Shown here one piece after another: positions 8,257-15,952 of a stretch of 64,000 bases of DNA. The notes under the pieces were generated by a model that was not told the origin of the DNA, made no database searches, and saw only the letters and a program-made list of their open reading frames with translations. The first letter of the stretch is position 1; every line of letters begins with the position of its first letter. This DNA is from Castellaniella caeni NBRC 101664 (GTDB lineage Bacteria; Pseudomonadota; Gammaproteobacteria; Burkholderiales; Burkholderiaceae_B). The DNA is taken from assembly GCF_001592225.1 (NCBI RefSeq), contig NZ_BCWN01000002.1:1-64000 (forward strand), written 5' to 3'. Position numbers and translations under genes: made by a program.

Positions 8257-8294
8257 GCCCCGCTGCCCCGCTGCCCCACTGCCCCGCTGCCCGC
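8257..8294. repeat. octanucleotide tandem repeat (GCCCCGCT) between divergent genes
   Basis: Four consecutive 8-base units (GCCCCGCT, third unit with one change) followed by a partial fifth. The tract lies 43 bases upstream of rfbA and 36 bases upstream of the helicase gene. A short tandem repeat in a divergent promoter can change length by slipped-strand mispairing and so alter promoter spacing. Confidence 0.7.
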
Positions 8295-8337
8295 AGGCAT
8301 CGTAAACTAGCAGCCATCACATTCATTGACGGCGCAC

Positions 8338-9216
8338 ATGAAAGGCATCATTCTCGCGGGCGGCTCGGGCACCCGCTTGCACCCCATCACTCGCGGGGTC
8401 TCCAAGCAGCTGCTGCCCATCTACGACAAGCCGATGATCTACTACCCCCTTTCGGTCTTGATGCTGGCGGGTATTCGCGACGTCCTGGTGATTTCCACGC
8501 CCAATGACCTGCCTGGCTTTCAACGCCTGCTGGGCGACGGACAAGACTTCGGTATCCGGCTTTCATACGCCGAGCAGCCCTCGCCCGACGGTCTGGCTCA
8601 GGCTTTTTTGATTGGCGCGGATTTCATCGACAACGATCGCGTGTGCCTGGTGCTGGGCGATAACATCTTCTACGGCTACGGCTTCAGCGGCATGCTGCGC
8701 GAGGCGGCGCAGCGGGCCACGGGGGCCACGATCTTCGGCTATCGGGTGGCCGACCCGCAGCGCTTTGGCGTGGTCGAGTTCGACCCGCAAGGCCGCGCGG
8801 TGTCGATTGAAGAAAAACCGCAGCACCCGAAATCGTCCTACGCCGTGACCGGCCTTTATTTCTACGACCGGGACATCGTCGATATCGCCCGCCAGGTGCG
8901 CCCTTCGGCGCGCGGCGAACTGGAAATCACCGACGTCAACAACGCCTATCTGCGGCGCGGCGACTTGCACGTCACGCGCCTGGGCCGCGGCTTTGCCTGG
9001 CTAGACACGGGCACCCACGAAAGCCTGCTGGACGCCGGCACGTACGTGCAGACGATCGAGCGGCGTCAGGGGCAAAAGGTGGCCTGCCTGGAAGAGATCG
9101 CCTTCAACAACGGCTGGCTCACGCGCACCGAACTTGCCGCCTGCGGTCGGCGTCTGGAGAAAACGGCATACGGCCAGTATCTCCTGGCGCTCGTCCAGGA
9201 GGGCCAGCAAGGGTGA
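8338..9216 (+). CDS. rfbA: glucose-1-phosphate thymidylyltransferase
   Basis: 292 residues from ATG 8338, the family length; a TTG 12 bases upstream is less likely. It makes dTDP-glucose from dTTP and glucose-1-phosphate, the first step to dTDP-L-rhamnose for surface polysaccharide. The nucleotide-binding signature GGSGTRLHP is at residues 8-16, and VLGDNIFYG and VEFD lie in the sugar-binding half. The stop overlaps the rfbC start by four bases, so the two are co-translated. rfbB and rfbD, needed to complete the pathway, are not in the window. Confidence 0.93.
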   Translation: MKGIILAGGSGTRLHPITRGVSKQLLPIYDKPMIYYPLSVLMLAGIRDVLVISTPNDLPGFQRLLGDGQDFGIRLSYAEQPSPDGLAQAFLIGADFIDNDRVCLVLGDNIFYGYGFSGMLREAAQRATGATIFGYRVADPQRFGVVEFDPQGRAVSIEEKPQHPKSSYAVTGLYFYDRDIVDIARQVRPSARGELEITDVNNAYLRRGDLHVTRLGRGFAWLDTGTHESLLDAGTYVQTIERRQGQKVACLEEIAFNNGWLTRTELAACGRRLEKTAYGQYLLALVQEGQQG

Positions 9217-9740
9217 ACGTCCAAACAACCCAGTTGCCCGGCGTACGCATCATCGCCCCCCGGGTATTCGGCGACGCGCGCGGCTATTTCCTGGAATCAT
9301 TCAGCGCCCGGCGCTACGAGGAAGAAGCCGGTATCACCCTGCCCTTCGTGCAGGACAATGTCTCGCGTTCCACGTATGGCGTGCTGCGCGGCCTGCATTT
9401 TCAGCGCAGCCGCCCGCAGGGCAAATTGATTCAGGTGACTGAAGGTGCCGTGTTCGACGTGGTGGCGGACATCGATCCGGCATCCGCTACCTACGGCCAA
9501 TACGTAACCGCCGAACTGTCCGCCGACAACCATCGGCAGATTTGGGTGCCGCCGGGCTACGCCCACGGGTTTTGCGTCATCAGCGAATCGGCCGTTTTCC
9601 AGTACAAGTGCACGGATTACTACGACCCCGCCGACGAAGGTGGGGTCGCCTGGAACTGTCCGACGCTGGCCATCCCCTGGCCGATCGACGCGCCAGTCTT
9701 GTCGGAGAAAGACAAGCGGCACCCTGCGCTGGGCGCTTGA
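9213..9740 (+). CDS. rfbC: dTDP-4-dehydrorhamnose 3,5-epimerase
   Basis: 175 residues from a GTG that overlaps the rfbA stop (GTGA). It epimerises C3 and C5 of dTDP-4-keto-6-deoxyglucose. Family landmarks: [13 protein letters not shown] near the start, [19 protein letters not shown] with the catalytic His, GKLIQVTEG, and [10 protein letters not shown]. It forms a two-gene unit with rfbA. Confidence 0.92.
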   Translation: MNVQTTQLPGVRIIAPRVFGDARGYFLESFSARRYEEEAGITLPFVQDNVSRSTYGVLRGLHFQRSRPQGKLIQVTEGAVFDVVADIDPASATYGQYVTAELSADNHRQIWVPPGYAHGFCVISESAVFQYKCTDYYDPADEGGVAWNCPTLAIPWPIDAPVLSEKDKRHPALGA

Positions 9741-9833
9741 GCATCAACGCGCGCCTCGGCACAGGATGAAGCGCGGCGGAGCAAGCCGCACCGGGAAACC
9801 AGGGCATCGGCGTGCCCCGACCACTGACGACGC

Positions 9834-10397
9834 TTATTGCGGCTTGCGCGCCAGCATGGTGGCAAATTGCAACCGCGCCCCGTTATGCATGGTGCCCAGG
9901 TCTTCGTTGTACTTGACGAGTTCCCAGCCCTGGTAATACGTGCTGAGTTCATTGGGCTTGAACGTAAACGGAAAGTTCATCGGGCACGGGTATTCGGGGG
10001 TATCCATGGCGCAGACGATCAGGTTGTAGCCCCCGGGCAACGTGTGCCGTTGCATGTCGGCAAGCACGGCGGGGATACGCGCCGCATCGATGAACATCAA
10101 GGTGACGGTGCAAGCGATGAAACCGTAATCTGCCTGCAGCGCGGCCCGCTGGATGTCGTACACCTGCGGCCTGATCGTCTGGATGTTTTCCTGATCGACA
10201 ATGGACTGCAAGGTGGCAATAGCCTGCGGGTTGGCGTCAATCGCCGTGACCTCGAACCCCTGCTGGCTGAGGTACAGGGCATTGCGCCCGCTGGAGCACC
10301 CCATATCCAGCGCACCGCAAGGCTTGACGACATGACAAGCCTGCACGACCTCGCTGTGGGCCTGATTCAGGCCATACCGGCTGTTTAAATCTTCCAT
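9834..10397 (-). CDS. tehB: tellurite-resistance methyltransferase TehB
   Basis: 187 residues from ATG 10397, preceded by AAGGAT at good spacing; a longer frame would add 13 unlikely residues. SAM-dependent methyltransferase that detoxifies tellurite or selenite. The SAM site LDMGCSSGRNALYLS and the family-specific stretches MQRHTLPGGYNLIV, CAMDTPEYPC, GWELVKYNEDLG and FATMLARK at the end match TehB closely. No tehA transporter gene is adjacent. It converges on rfbC. Confidence 0.88.
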   Translation of the reverse strand: MEDLNSRYGLNQAHSEVVQACHVVKPCGALDMGCSSGRNALYLSQQGFEVTAIDANPQAIATLQSIVDQENIQTIRPQVYDIQRAALQADYGFIACTVTLMFIDAARIPAVLADMQRHTLPGGYNLIVCAMDTPEYPCPMNFPFTFKPNELSTYYQGWELVKYNEDLGTMHNGARLQFATMLARKPQ

Positions 10398-10474
10398 CAA
10401 CTGACATCCTTTGAAATCGCACGTATAGGGCGCCACAGCGGCGCCAATGCCTCATTGTAGGGGCCGGACGAAAG

Positions 10475-10507
10475 AAAACCCGCAAGAACCTGATGTTCAT
10501 GCGGGTT
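10475..10507 (-). terminator. displaced rho-independent terminator
   Basis: Stem AACCCGCA / TGCGGGTT, with a U-rich tail when read on the minus strand. It is the counterpart of the tRNA-Leu(GAG) terminator at the other end of the cassette and now has only the tRNA 3' fragment in front of it. Confidence 0.6.
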
Positions 10508-10571
10508 TCCGGTATTTTCTGGGCTGTTCTGGAACAGCCTGATTTTGATCTGTGGTTCGACGAGACTCGAA
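10475..10571. repeat. tRNA-Leu 3' end plus terminator, copy 1 (cassette left boundary)
   Basis: This stretch aligns with 12443-12543 with about seven mismatches and one 4-base gap, counted by eye. It contains the T-arm part of tRNA-Leu (minus strand TTCGAGTCTCGTCGA), ACCA, a shared spacer and the terminator hairpin. Homology stops exactly inside the T-loop sequence, as expected for an attachment site formed at a tRNA 3' end. The rest of a tRNA is absent. Confidence 0.7.
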
Positions 10572-10585
10572 TGGTCAATGACCAT
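10571..10585. repeat. palindrome at the cassette junction
   Basis: ATGGTCA-A-TGACCAT is a 7-base inverted repeat that begins at the base where homology to the tRNA 3' end stops. It may be a recombinase core or arm site of the inserted element; no matching copy is seen at the right boundary. Confidence 0.35.
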
Positions 10586-10784
10586 GCGGGTTTCGTAAGC
10601 CTGGCATCCTGGAAATACCCAAACAGATACCTAAAACGTGAGGCTTGGCTTTTGCCCCGGCCAAAAAGGTCGCACGCACGCGCCTTGCAGCCGAAAGGTA
10701 CGCTATAACAGGCTGGCTCGTAAGAAAGCCTTTTCCTATGCGCACACTACACCGTGCTCTACCCCCCGCCCTACCGGAGACCCC

Positions 10785-11774
10785 ATGAACGATGAACAGC
10801 AGCTGGTGATCTTTGAAGGCGACACCGGGCAGGTGGAAGTGCGGCTGGAAGGGGAAACCGTCTGGTTGAGCCTCCCACAGATGGCAGAGCTATTCGCAAG
10901 AGACAAGTCTGTCATCTCGCGCCACCTGAAAAGTATTTTTGCTACTGGAGAACTAAGCCGGGAGGCAACCGTTGCAAAAAATGCAACGGTTCAACTCGAA
11001 GGCGGTCGGGAAGTCATCCGGCAAATCGAATACTACAACCTGGACGCGATCATTTCAGTCGGCTATCGCGTCAATTCGAGCCGTGCCACTCGCTTTCGCC
11101 AATGGGCCACACGAACTTTGCGCGAGCACTTGACGCAAGGCTACACCCTAAATCGCCAACGCTTCGAGCAAAACGCCGCCGAACTGGAAGCCGCCCTGAC
11201 TCTGGTAAAGAAGGCTGCAGCCGGTGATGCCCTGACCACCGACCAGGGGCGCGGTCTGGTGGATGTCATCGCCCGATATACCCACACCTTCCTGTGGCTG
11301 CAACGCTACGATGAAGGTCTGCTGACCCAACCACCTGGCAGCCCTGGCGGCACGCTACCCTCGCCTGTCGAGGCCCGTTTAGGCATTACACGACTGAAGG
11401 CCGACCTGATGAGCCGCCATGAGGCCACGGCCTTGTTCGGCAACGAACGTGAAGACAACTTCGCCGCTACCCTGGGCAATCTGGAACAGACCGTATTCGG
11501 TGAGCCCGCGTACCCCACGGTGGAATCCAAAGCGGCCCACCTGCTGTACTTCATCATCAAGAACCATCCGTTTTCAGATGGCAACAAGCGCATCGGCTCC
11601 TATCTGTTCGTCGATTTTCTGGCCCGCAACGGTCGCCTGCAACGTGATGGTGAGCCAGTCATCAATGATGTCGGTCTTGCTGCCCTGGCTTTGTTGGTTG
11701 CCGAATCCGACCCGAAGGCCAAGGATGTGATGATTCGCCTGATCGAGAATATGCTGGCGCCCAGTCAGACCTAA
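10785..11774 (+). CDS. RhuM/Fic fusion protein (virulence-RhuM N-terminus, Fic/DOC domain)
   Basis: 329 residues from ATG 10785 with GGAGA upstream. The N-terminal third is a RhuM-type domain: VEVRLEGETVWLSLPQMAELF, then VISRHLKSIF, an HTH-like segment thought to bind DNA. The C-terminal half holds a complete Fic core, HPFSDGNKRIGS near residue 270, with the catalytic His and the anion-hole and phosphate-binding GNKR. Fic enzymes transfer AMP or other phosphate-containing groups to Tyr/Ser/Thr. I see no clear class I antitoxin partner and no obvious inhibitory (S/T)xxxE(G/N) helix. Such proteins are common cargo of small islands. It lies directly upstream of parD. Confidence 0.85.
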   Translation: MNDEQQLVIFEGDTGQVEVRLEGETVWLSLPQMAELFARDKSVISRHLKSIFATGELSREATVAKNATVQLEGGREVIRQIEYYNLDAIISVGYRVNSSRATRFRQWATRTLREHLTQGYTLNRQRFEQNAAELEAALTLVKKAAAGDALTTDQGRGLVDVIARYTHTFLWLQRYDEGLLTQPPGSPGGTLPSPVEARLGITRLKADLMSRHEATALFGNEREDNFAATLGNLEQTVFGEPAYPTVESKAAHLLYFIIKNHPFSDGNKRIGSYLFVDFLARNGRLQRDGEPVINDVGLAALALLVAESDPKAKDVMIRLIENMLAPSQT

Positions 11775-11776
11775 GC

Positions 11777-11817
11777 ATTCATACTCCAAAGAGGATAAAG
11801 TATGATTAAGTATGAAT
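11777..11817. promoter_or_regulatory. parDE operator/promoter region
   Basis: ATTCATACT and AGTATGAAT are perfect 9-base inverted arms, and a third half-site AGTATGAT lies between them. TATGAT at 11801-11806 is a good -10 hexamer inside the operator, 32 bases upstream of parD. Ribbon-helix-helix ParD proteins bind such repeated half-sites and repress their own operon. Confidence 0.6.
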
Positions 11818-11837
11818 CCCCTCTGAGGTACAGCACA

Positions 11838-12119
11838 ATGTCTACCATTGAACGCCTGACCGTGACGATGCCTGCCGAAATGGCAGCCACGCTCAAAAGC
11901 GCCGTCGATGCGGGCGAATACGCATCCACCAGCGAAGTCATCCGGGAAGCTCTGCGCGACTGGTCCTTCAAGCGCCAGCTGATGCTGGACGAATTGGCAG
12001 CGCTCAAACAGGACATCGACAAGGGGCTTGCAGATGTCGCAGCAGGCCGCGTCCGCGAATTCAATGCGCAGCATATCGCTGAGCGGGGGAGAAAACTATT
12101 AGCCGCACGCTCTTCCTGA
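11838..12119 (+). CDS. parD: type II antitoxin, ParD/CopG (ribbon-helix-helix) family
   Basis: 93 residues from ATG 11838, GAGG upstream. ERLTVTMPAEMAATLKSAV followed by GEYASTSEVIREALRDW is the ParD ribbon-helix-helix fold; the charged C-terminus wraps the toxin. It neutralises ParE and represses the operon through the half-sites upstream. Its stop lies 22 bases inside the toxin frame. Confidence 0.85.
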   Translation: MSTIERLTVTMPAEMAATLKSAVDAGEYASTSEVIREALRDWSFKRQLMLDELAALKQDIDKGLADVAAGRVREFNAQHIAERGRKLLAARSS

Positions 12120-12409
12120 CTGACAGTGCAGAAGCGGATCTGGCGGAAATCTGGGCTTATGTCGCAGAGGACACCAGCGAGGCCACGGCAAACCGCCTGA
12201 TTGCCACGCTACACGCTACCTGCGAAAAAATGCTCCCGTTTCCAGAAAGCCAGCCGGCACGGTCACTCATTGCACCTGGCCTGCGTGTGACCTTTCATGG
12301 GTCTTACGCGATTTACTTCACGCATACCCATGAAGCCGTCACCATCGTCCGCGTCCTTCATGGAGCTCGTGACGTTCAGCAAATCGCCGCCGGTGGTGGA
12401 TTCCACTAG
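12098..12409 (+). CDS. parE: type II toxin ParE (RelE/ParE superfamily), apparent ATT start
   Basis: About 103 residues. SRTLFLTDSAEADLAEIWAYV at the start, then a variant of the LPFPESQP...RSL loop, and YAIYFTHTHEAVTIVRVLHGARD at the end are typical of ParE toxins, which poison DNA gyrase. The frame has no ATG, GTG or TTG before the conserved first residues: a TGA lies 21 bases upstream of the ATT. That ATT at 12098 has GGGGGAG six bases in front of it, in an ideal Shine-Dalgarno position, and overlaps parD. A rare ATT start coupled to parD translation is the best reading. The alternative is a lost start codon and a dead toxin. Confidence 0.7.
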   Translation: MSRTLFLTDSAEADLAEIWAYVAEDTSEATANRLIATLHATCEKMLPFPESQPARSLIAPGLRVTFHGSYAIYFTHTHEAVTIVRVLHGARDVQQIAAGGGFH

Positions 12410-12417
12410 CCGCAGGA

Positions 12418-12438
12418 GTGCGCCCATGCTGGGCGCAC
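12418..12438. other. 9-bp stem hairpin downstream of parE
   Basis: GTGCGCCCA-TGC-TGGGCGCAC forms a perfect stem just after the parE stop. There is no U-run on either strand, so it is not a canonical terminator by itself, although it could stop or protect the parDE transcript from its 3' side. Confidence 0.45.
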
Positions 12439-12440
12439 AT

Positions 12441-12475
12441 AAAAAACCCGCATAAACCTAATGTTCATGCGGGTT
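12441..12475 (-). terminator. rho-independent terminator of tRNA-Leu(GAG)
   Basis: Read on the minus strand: AACCCGCAT stem, 13-base loop, ATGCGGGTT and a run of U. It lies 46 bases downstream of the tRNA 3' end. Confidence 0.8.
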
Positions 12476-12543
12476 TCCGGTACTTTCCGGGCTGTTCTGG
12501 AACAGCCTGATTTTTAACTGTGGTGCCGTCGACGAGACTCGAA
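12443..12543. repeat. tRNA-Leu 3' end plus terminator, copy 2 (cassette right boundary)
   Basis: Partner of 10475-10571. Here the sequence is part of a complete tRNA-Leu(GAG) gene. The two copies bracket the 1.87 kb that carry the RhuM-Fic, parD and parE genes. Confidence 0.7.
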
Positions 12544-12605
12544 CTCGTACAGCTTTCGCCACTACCCCCTCAAGATAGCGTGTCTACCAATTCCACCACG
12601 ACGGC
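12521..12605 (-). tRNA. tRNA-Leu (anticodon GAG)
   Basis: 85 bases including encoded CCA. Acceptor GCCGTCG pairs with CGACGGC; the D-arm has TGGTGGAATTGGTAGACAC as in leucine tRNAs; anticodon stem CTATC/GGTAG encloses TTGAGGG; a long variable arm and the T-loop GTTCGAGTC follow. It lies downstream of secG. Confidence 0.93.
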
Positions 12606-12649
12606 ATCGCATTGTGCGATAAAGAGCGTGACTATAGCACGAAAACGAA

Positions 12650-13159
12650 TTACTTGCTTGGCGTTGAGGGAACGCTCTGGTCGGCACCGACAGCGGGTGC
12701 CGCAGGCACGGACGGGACGGCCGCATCGGAGTTGGCGGCAGCCTTGCCGGCGGAAGACGCGGCGTCAGACGCAGCCTTGTTCGCGGCAGCGGCTGGGGCG
12801 GCGGGCACAGCATTGCCCAGGTCAGGGACGGCGGAACCCGTGGCAGGCGCGGCTTCTTTGGTGGTGGTGGACGACGAGGTAAAGCCCTGCATGATGCCGG
12901 ATTCGAGCGGCGAGCCCGCGGGATGGTGCGCGATCCAGGCCAGACCGATGGTGGTGGCAAAGAACAACACGGCGGCCCACTTGGTGGCACGCGACAAGAA
13001 ATTGGCCGCCCCGGCAGACCCAAATACACTGCCCGCCGAACCACTGCCGAAGGCGGCACCCATGTCGGCGCCCTTGCCCTGCTGCAGCAAGACCAGCACG
13101 ATGATCAGAAGCGAGGAAATGACCTGCAACGTGAGCAGGATCGAGGAAAACCATTGCAT
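12650..13159 (-). CDS. secG: protein-export membrane protein SecG
   Basis: 169 residues. Small SecYEG subunit with two membrane helices: about residues 3-24 (LLTLQVISSLLIIVLVLLQ) followed by the hallmark QQGKGADMGAAFGSG, then FLSRATKWAAVLFFATTIGLAWI at about 54-76. The C-terminal 90 residues are an Ala/Pro/Ser-rich tail typical of betaproteobacterial SecG. It starts 22 bases after tpiA with GGAG and is followed by tRNA-Leu. Confidence 0.92.
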   Translation of the reverse strand: MQWFSSILLTLQVISSLLIIVLVLLQQGKGADMGAAFGSGSAGSVFGSAGAANFLSRATKWAAVLFFATTIGLAWIAHHPAGSPLESGIMQGFTSSSTTTKEAAPATGSAVPDLGNAVPAAPAAAANKAASDAASSAGKAAANSDAAVPSVPAAPAVGADQSVPSTPSK

Positions 13160-13181
13160 GATGTGAGAGCTCCGGGGGGGC

Positions 13182-13943
13182 TTAAGCGACTGCAGCCGCG
13201 ATATTCAAAAATTCTTCTGCCACGAGCGAGGCGCCACCGACCAGGGCGCCGTCGATGTCGGGCTGGGCGAACAGGGCCGCCGCGTTGGCCGCCTTGACGC
13301 TGCCGCCATACAAAACACGGGTATTGGCTGCGCCGCTCTTGCCCAGCGCCGCACGAATGAGCGCGTGGATCGCCTGTGCCTGCTCGGGGCTGGCGGTGCG
13401 GCCCGTGCCAATGGCCCAGACGGGCTCGTAGGCAATGACCAGCCGCGACAGAGCCTCGGCACCCAGTGCCAGGACGGGTTCGAGCTGATCGCCGATGACG
13501 CATTCGGCATCGCCCGCGTCACGGTCGGACAGGGTTTCGCCGACGCAGACAACAGGCGTCAGCCCCGCTGCCAGCGCCGCAGCCGCCTTGGCGGCCACCA
13601 GCGCGCTGGACTCGCCATGCAGTGCGCGGCGCTCGGAGTGCCCGCACAAGACCCAGGTGCAACCGAAGTCGGCCAGCATGGCCGCCGAGACTTCGCCCGT
13701 ATAGGCGCCACGTTCGTGCACGCTGACGTCTTGCGCACCCCATGACAGTGGAGTGTCCGCCAGGGCCTCGCGCACTTGCGCCAGATAGGGAAAGGGCACG
13801 GTCACCGCCAGTTCTGTGGCGCCACCGCGACCCTGCCCCGCCGCCAAGCCGGCCAGCAGCGCGGCATTCTCTGCGAGACTGCCATGCATTTTCCAGTTGC
13901 CCATGACAAGGCGCGTACGGGGTTGGCTGTGAACCTGGCTCAT
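13182..13943 (-). CDS. tpiA: triosephosphate isomerase
   Basis: 253 residues, the normal length. It interconverts dihydroxyacetone phosphate and glyceraldehyde-3-phosphate. GNWKMHG carries the substrate Lys, CGHSERR the catalytic His, AYEPVWAIGTG the catalytic Glu, and the end GGSVKAANA and GALVGGASL the phosphate-binding loops. It leads the tpiA-secG-tRNA-Leu unit. Confidence 0.95.
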   Translation of the reverse strand: MSQVHSQPRTRLVMGNWKMHGSLAENAALLAGLAAGQGRGGATELAVTVPFPYLAQVREALADTPLSWGAQDVSVHERGAYTGEVSAAMLADFGCTWVLCGHSERRALHGESSALVAAKAAAALAAGLTPVVCVGETLSDRDAGDAECVIGDQLEPVLALGAEALSRLVIAYEPVWAIGTGRTASPEQAQAIHALIRAALGKSGAANTRVLYGGSVKAANAAALFAQPDIDGALVGGASLVAEEFLNIAAAVA

Positions 13944-13997
13944 CGCGATAGCGGTCTATTTGAAATTAGATAACTCTTGATTGTAGCGTGATTTAAA

Positions 13998-14082
13998 TGG
14001 TGCTCCCAGCCGGAATCGAACCGGCACGCCCGAAAGCGAGGGATTTTAAGTCCCTTGCGTCTACCTATTCCGCCATGGGAGC
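13998..14082 (-). tRNA. tRNA-Leu (anticodon UAA)
   Basis: 85 bases with encoded CCA. Acceptor GCTCCCA/TGGGAGC, D-arm TGGCGGAATAGGTAGAC, anticodon loop CTTAAAA with TAA, long variable arm and T-loop GTTCGATTC. It lies between tpiA and the diguanylate cyclase gene on the same strand. Confidence 0.93.
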
Positions 14083-14117
14083 ACGCCCTGAAAGGCGTGT
14101 ATTGTACCTGCACCGGC

Positions 14118-15785
14118 TCACCCGCCGACGGTCTGGGTCGCATCCAGGCCCAGCTCGACTGACCGGATGCAGTGGCGTCCGGCGTGCTTGGCCGCGTAGA
14201 GCTGGGCGTCGGCCTGATCGACCAGCTCATGCACTGTCATGCCGGGGGCGACCAGGGTGACCAGGCCGATGCTGATGGTGAGCCGACCAGTGCCCGCCAG
14301 AGCGTTGGGCAGATCCAGCGCATCCACCGCGTCGACGATGCGCTGCGCCAGCAGCCGCGCATCGGCGGCGGCGGTGCCGGGCAGCAGGCAGGCGAATTCC
14401 TCGCCGCCAAAGCGGGCCACCAGATCGCTGGCGCGGCTGACGCTGGCGGCCATCACCCGGGCCACCGCACGCAGATAGTCGTCGCCCACCAGGTGGCCAT
14501 AGTGATCGTTGACGCACTTGAAATGGTCAACATCGGCGATCAACAGGCTCAGGGGCAGGTGCGAGCGCTGTTGGCGCGCGTGCTCATGCGCCAATACTTG
14601 ATCGAAATGCACGCGGTTGGCGAGCTGAGTGAGCCCGTCTTTCTGGCTTTGACGCTCGAGCGTCTGGTAGGCGGTCTGCAGTTCGCGCTGCTGGGCCTCG
14701 ACCTGCCGGTTGCGGCCGGCCAGCTGGCGCGCGAGGCGCCGGTAGCGGCGGGTGAAGATGAAAAAGATCAGCGCCAGCAAGGCGGCCGCTGCCAAGCCCG
14801 CCTGCAGCAGCAGACGCTGGCTGCGCTCGGCGACGTAGCGATCGATGAGGATGCGCTCGCCGTCCTCGTGCTCCGCCACCGACCGCGACACGTCCATCAC
14901 CGCCAGATAACGGTCGAAAGCCGCCGCCAGACGCTGGTGCGCGGGCGACGGGCTCAGGTAAAAGCGATAGCCACGCGGAAACTCGTGGATCGTGTGCACG
15001 ACCTCCAGGTTGAAGTAGTCATGCTGAAAACGCTTTTCCGTGAAGATGTTCCGGTTGAACACGGCGACGTCGATTTCACCTTCCTGCAGCGCCCGGAACA
15101 GGCCGTCGCTGGAGGTGAGATCGTAGGCTATCAGGCGCGTGGCCGGCACGATGTTTCGCAGCACCGACTCGAACGCGACGCCCTTGACCACGCCCACGCG
15201 CAGCCGTGACAGATCCGCCAGGCTGGTGACGGCCAGGCGGCGCCCCTTGCGGGCAATCACGGCGTAGTAGCTGTCGTAGTACGGCTGGGTGAAGACGCCG
15301 CCCGCGGCGCGCTCGGGCGTCAGGCTCAGGGGCAGAAACAGGTCAGCACGGCCCGACTGCACCATCGCAATCTTGTCGGCCACGGTGATGTTTCGCTCGG
15401 GCAGGATGTCGTAGTGCAGGCCCAGTTCTTGAGCGATGAAGCACAGGACGTCGATCGCCACGCCGCTGTAGGTGTGGTGATCTTCGTCATAACGCGCCAT
15501 GGGCGGCGCATTGACGGCCACCACACGCAGCGGCGGCAAGGCGCGAAACTCGGCCAGCTGCTGCGCGCTGAACGCCACGGGTTCGGTCAGGCGGACGCGG
15601 GTAGCGTCTTCGCAGGCCTGCGCCACGGGCGCGATCACCAGGCTCATCAGCCCGCTCAGCAAAAATGGCGCGTACCGCCAGCCTCGTGTACCGAAGGGCG
15701 CCGTGCAAACGGGCAGGAAGGTCTGGAATAAATGAATCAAGAAGATGTTCAGTGAACTTGATGGCTCAATGTTACCAGTCGTCAT
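14118..15785 (-). CDS. diguanylate cyclase with periplasmic SBP_bac_3 sensor domain
   Basis: 555 residues from ATG 15785. A hydrophobic N-terminal segment (LLSGLMSLVIAPVAQAC, about 42-58) exports the next 270 residues, which have the extracellular solute-binding family 3 fold (PPLRVVAVNAPPMARYD, SGVAIDVLCFIAQELG, FTQPYYDSYYAVIA). A membrane helix at about 325-345 leads to a GGDEF domain with intact GGEEF near 458. RASD sits five residues before it, the product-inhibition I-site. So it should make c-di-GMP in response to a small periplasmic ligand, probably an amino-acid-like one. It lies next to the catabolic cluster but is not coupled to it. Confidence 0.85.
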   Translation of the reverse strand: MTTGNIEPSSSLNIFLIHLFQTFLPVCTAPFGTRGWRYAPFLLSGLMSLVIAPVAQACEDATRVRLTEPVAFSAQQLAEFRALPPLRVVAVNAPPMARYDEDHHTYSGVAIDVLCFIAQELGLHYDILPERNITVADKIAMVQSGRADLFLPLSLTPERAAGGVFTQPYYDSYYAVIARKGRRLAVTSLADLSRLRVGVVKGVAFESVLRNIVPATRLIAYDLTSSDGLFRALQEGEIDVAVFNRNIFTEKRFQHDYFNLEVVHTIHEFPRGYRFYLSPSPAHQRLAAAFDRYLAVMDVSRSVAEHEDGERILIDRYVAERSQRLLLQAGLAAAALLALIFFIFTRRYRRLARQLAGRNRQVEAQQRELQTAYQTLERQSQKDGLTQLANRVHFDQVLAHEHARQQRSHLPLSLLIADVDHFKCVNDHYGHLVGDDYLRAVARVMAASVSRASDLVARFGGEEFACLLPGTAAADARLLAQRIVDAVDALDLPNALAGTGRLTISIGLVTLVAPGMTVHELVDQADAQLYAAKHAGRHCIRSVELGLDATQTVGG

Positions 15786-15916
15786 GCTTTCATGAGCACG
15801 AAAAGCCCGTTCTTGCCGACAACAGGGGGCCACGGCACCTTGCCCGGCCCGATGCCGACGGGCCCGCCGCCCAGGGTCAGCAGGCGCACGCTCGGCGCAG
15901 AACCCCGGTCTCCGAC

Positions 15917-15941
15917 GCGGCCCCCGGACACCGGGGGCCGC
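15917..15941 (-). terminator. strong hairpin downstream of the aminotransferase gene
   Basis: GCGGCCCCCGG-ACA-CCGGGGGCCGC: a perfect 11-base stem 12 bases after the aminotransferase stop. No U-run follows, so the hairpin may act as a 3' stabiliser rather than a full intrinsic terminator. Confidence 0.5.
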
Positions 15942-15952
15942 ACACACTGATT

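Noticed and set aside
8246-8300. Could the GCCCCGCT units be a CRISPR array?
   Set aside because: Units are contiguous and eight bases long, with no spacers.
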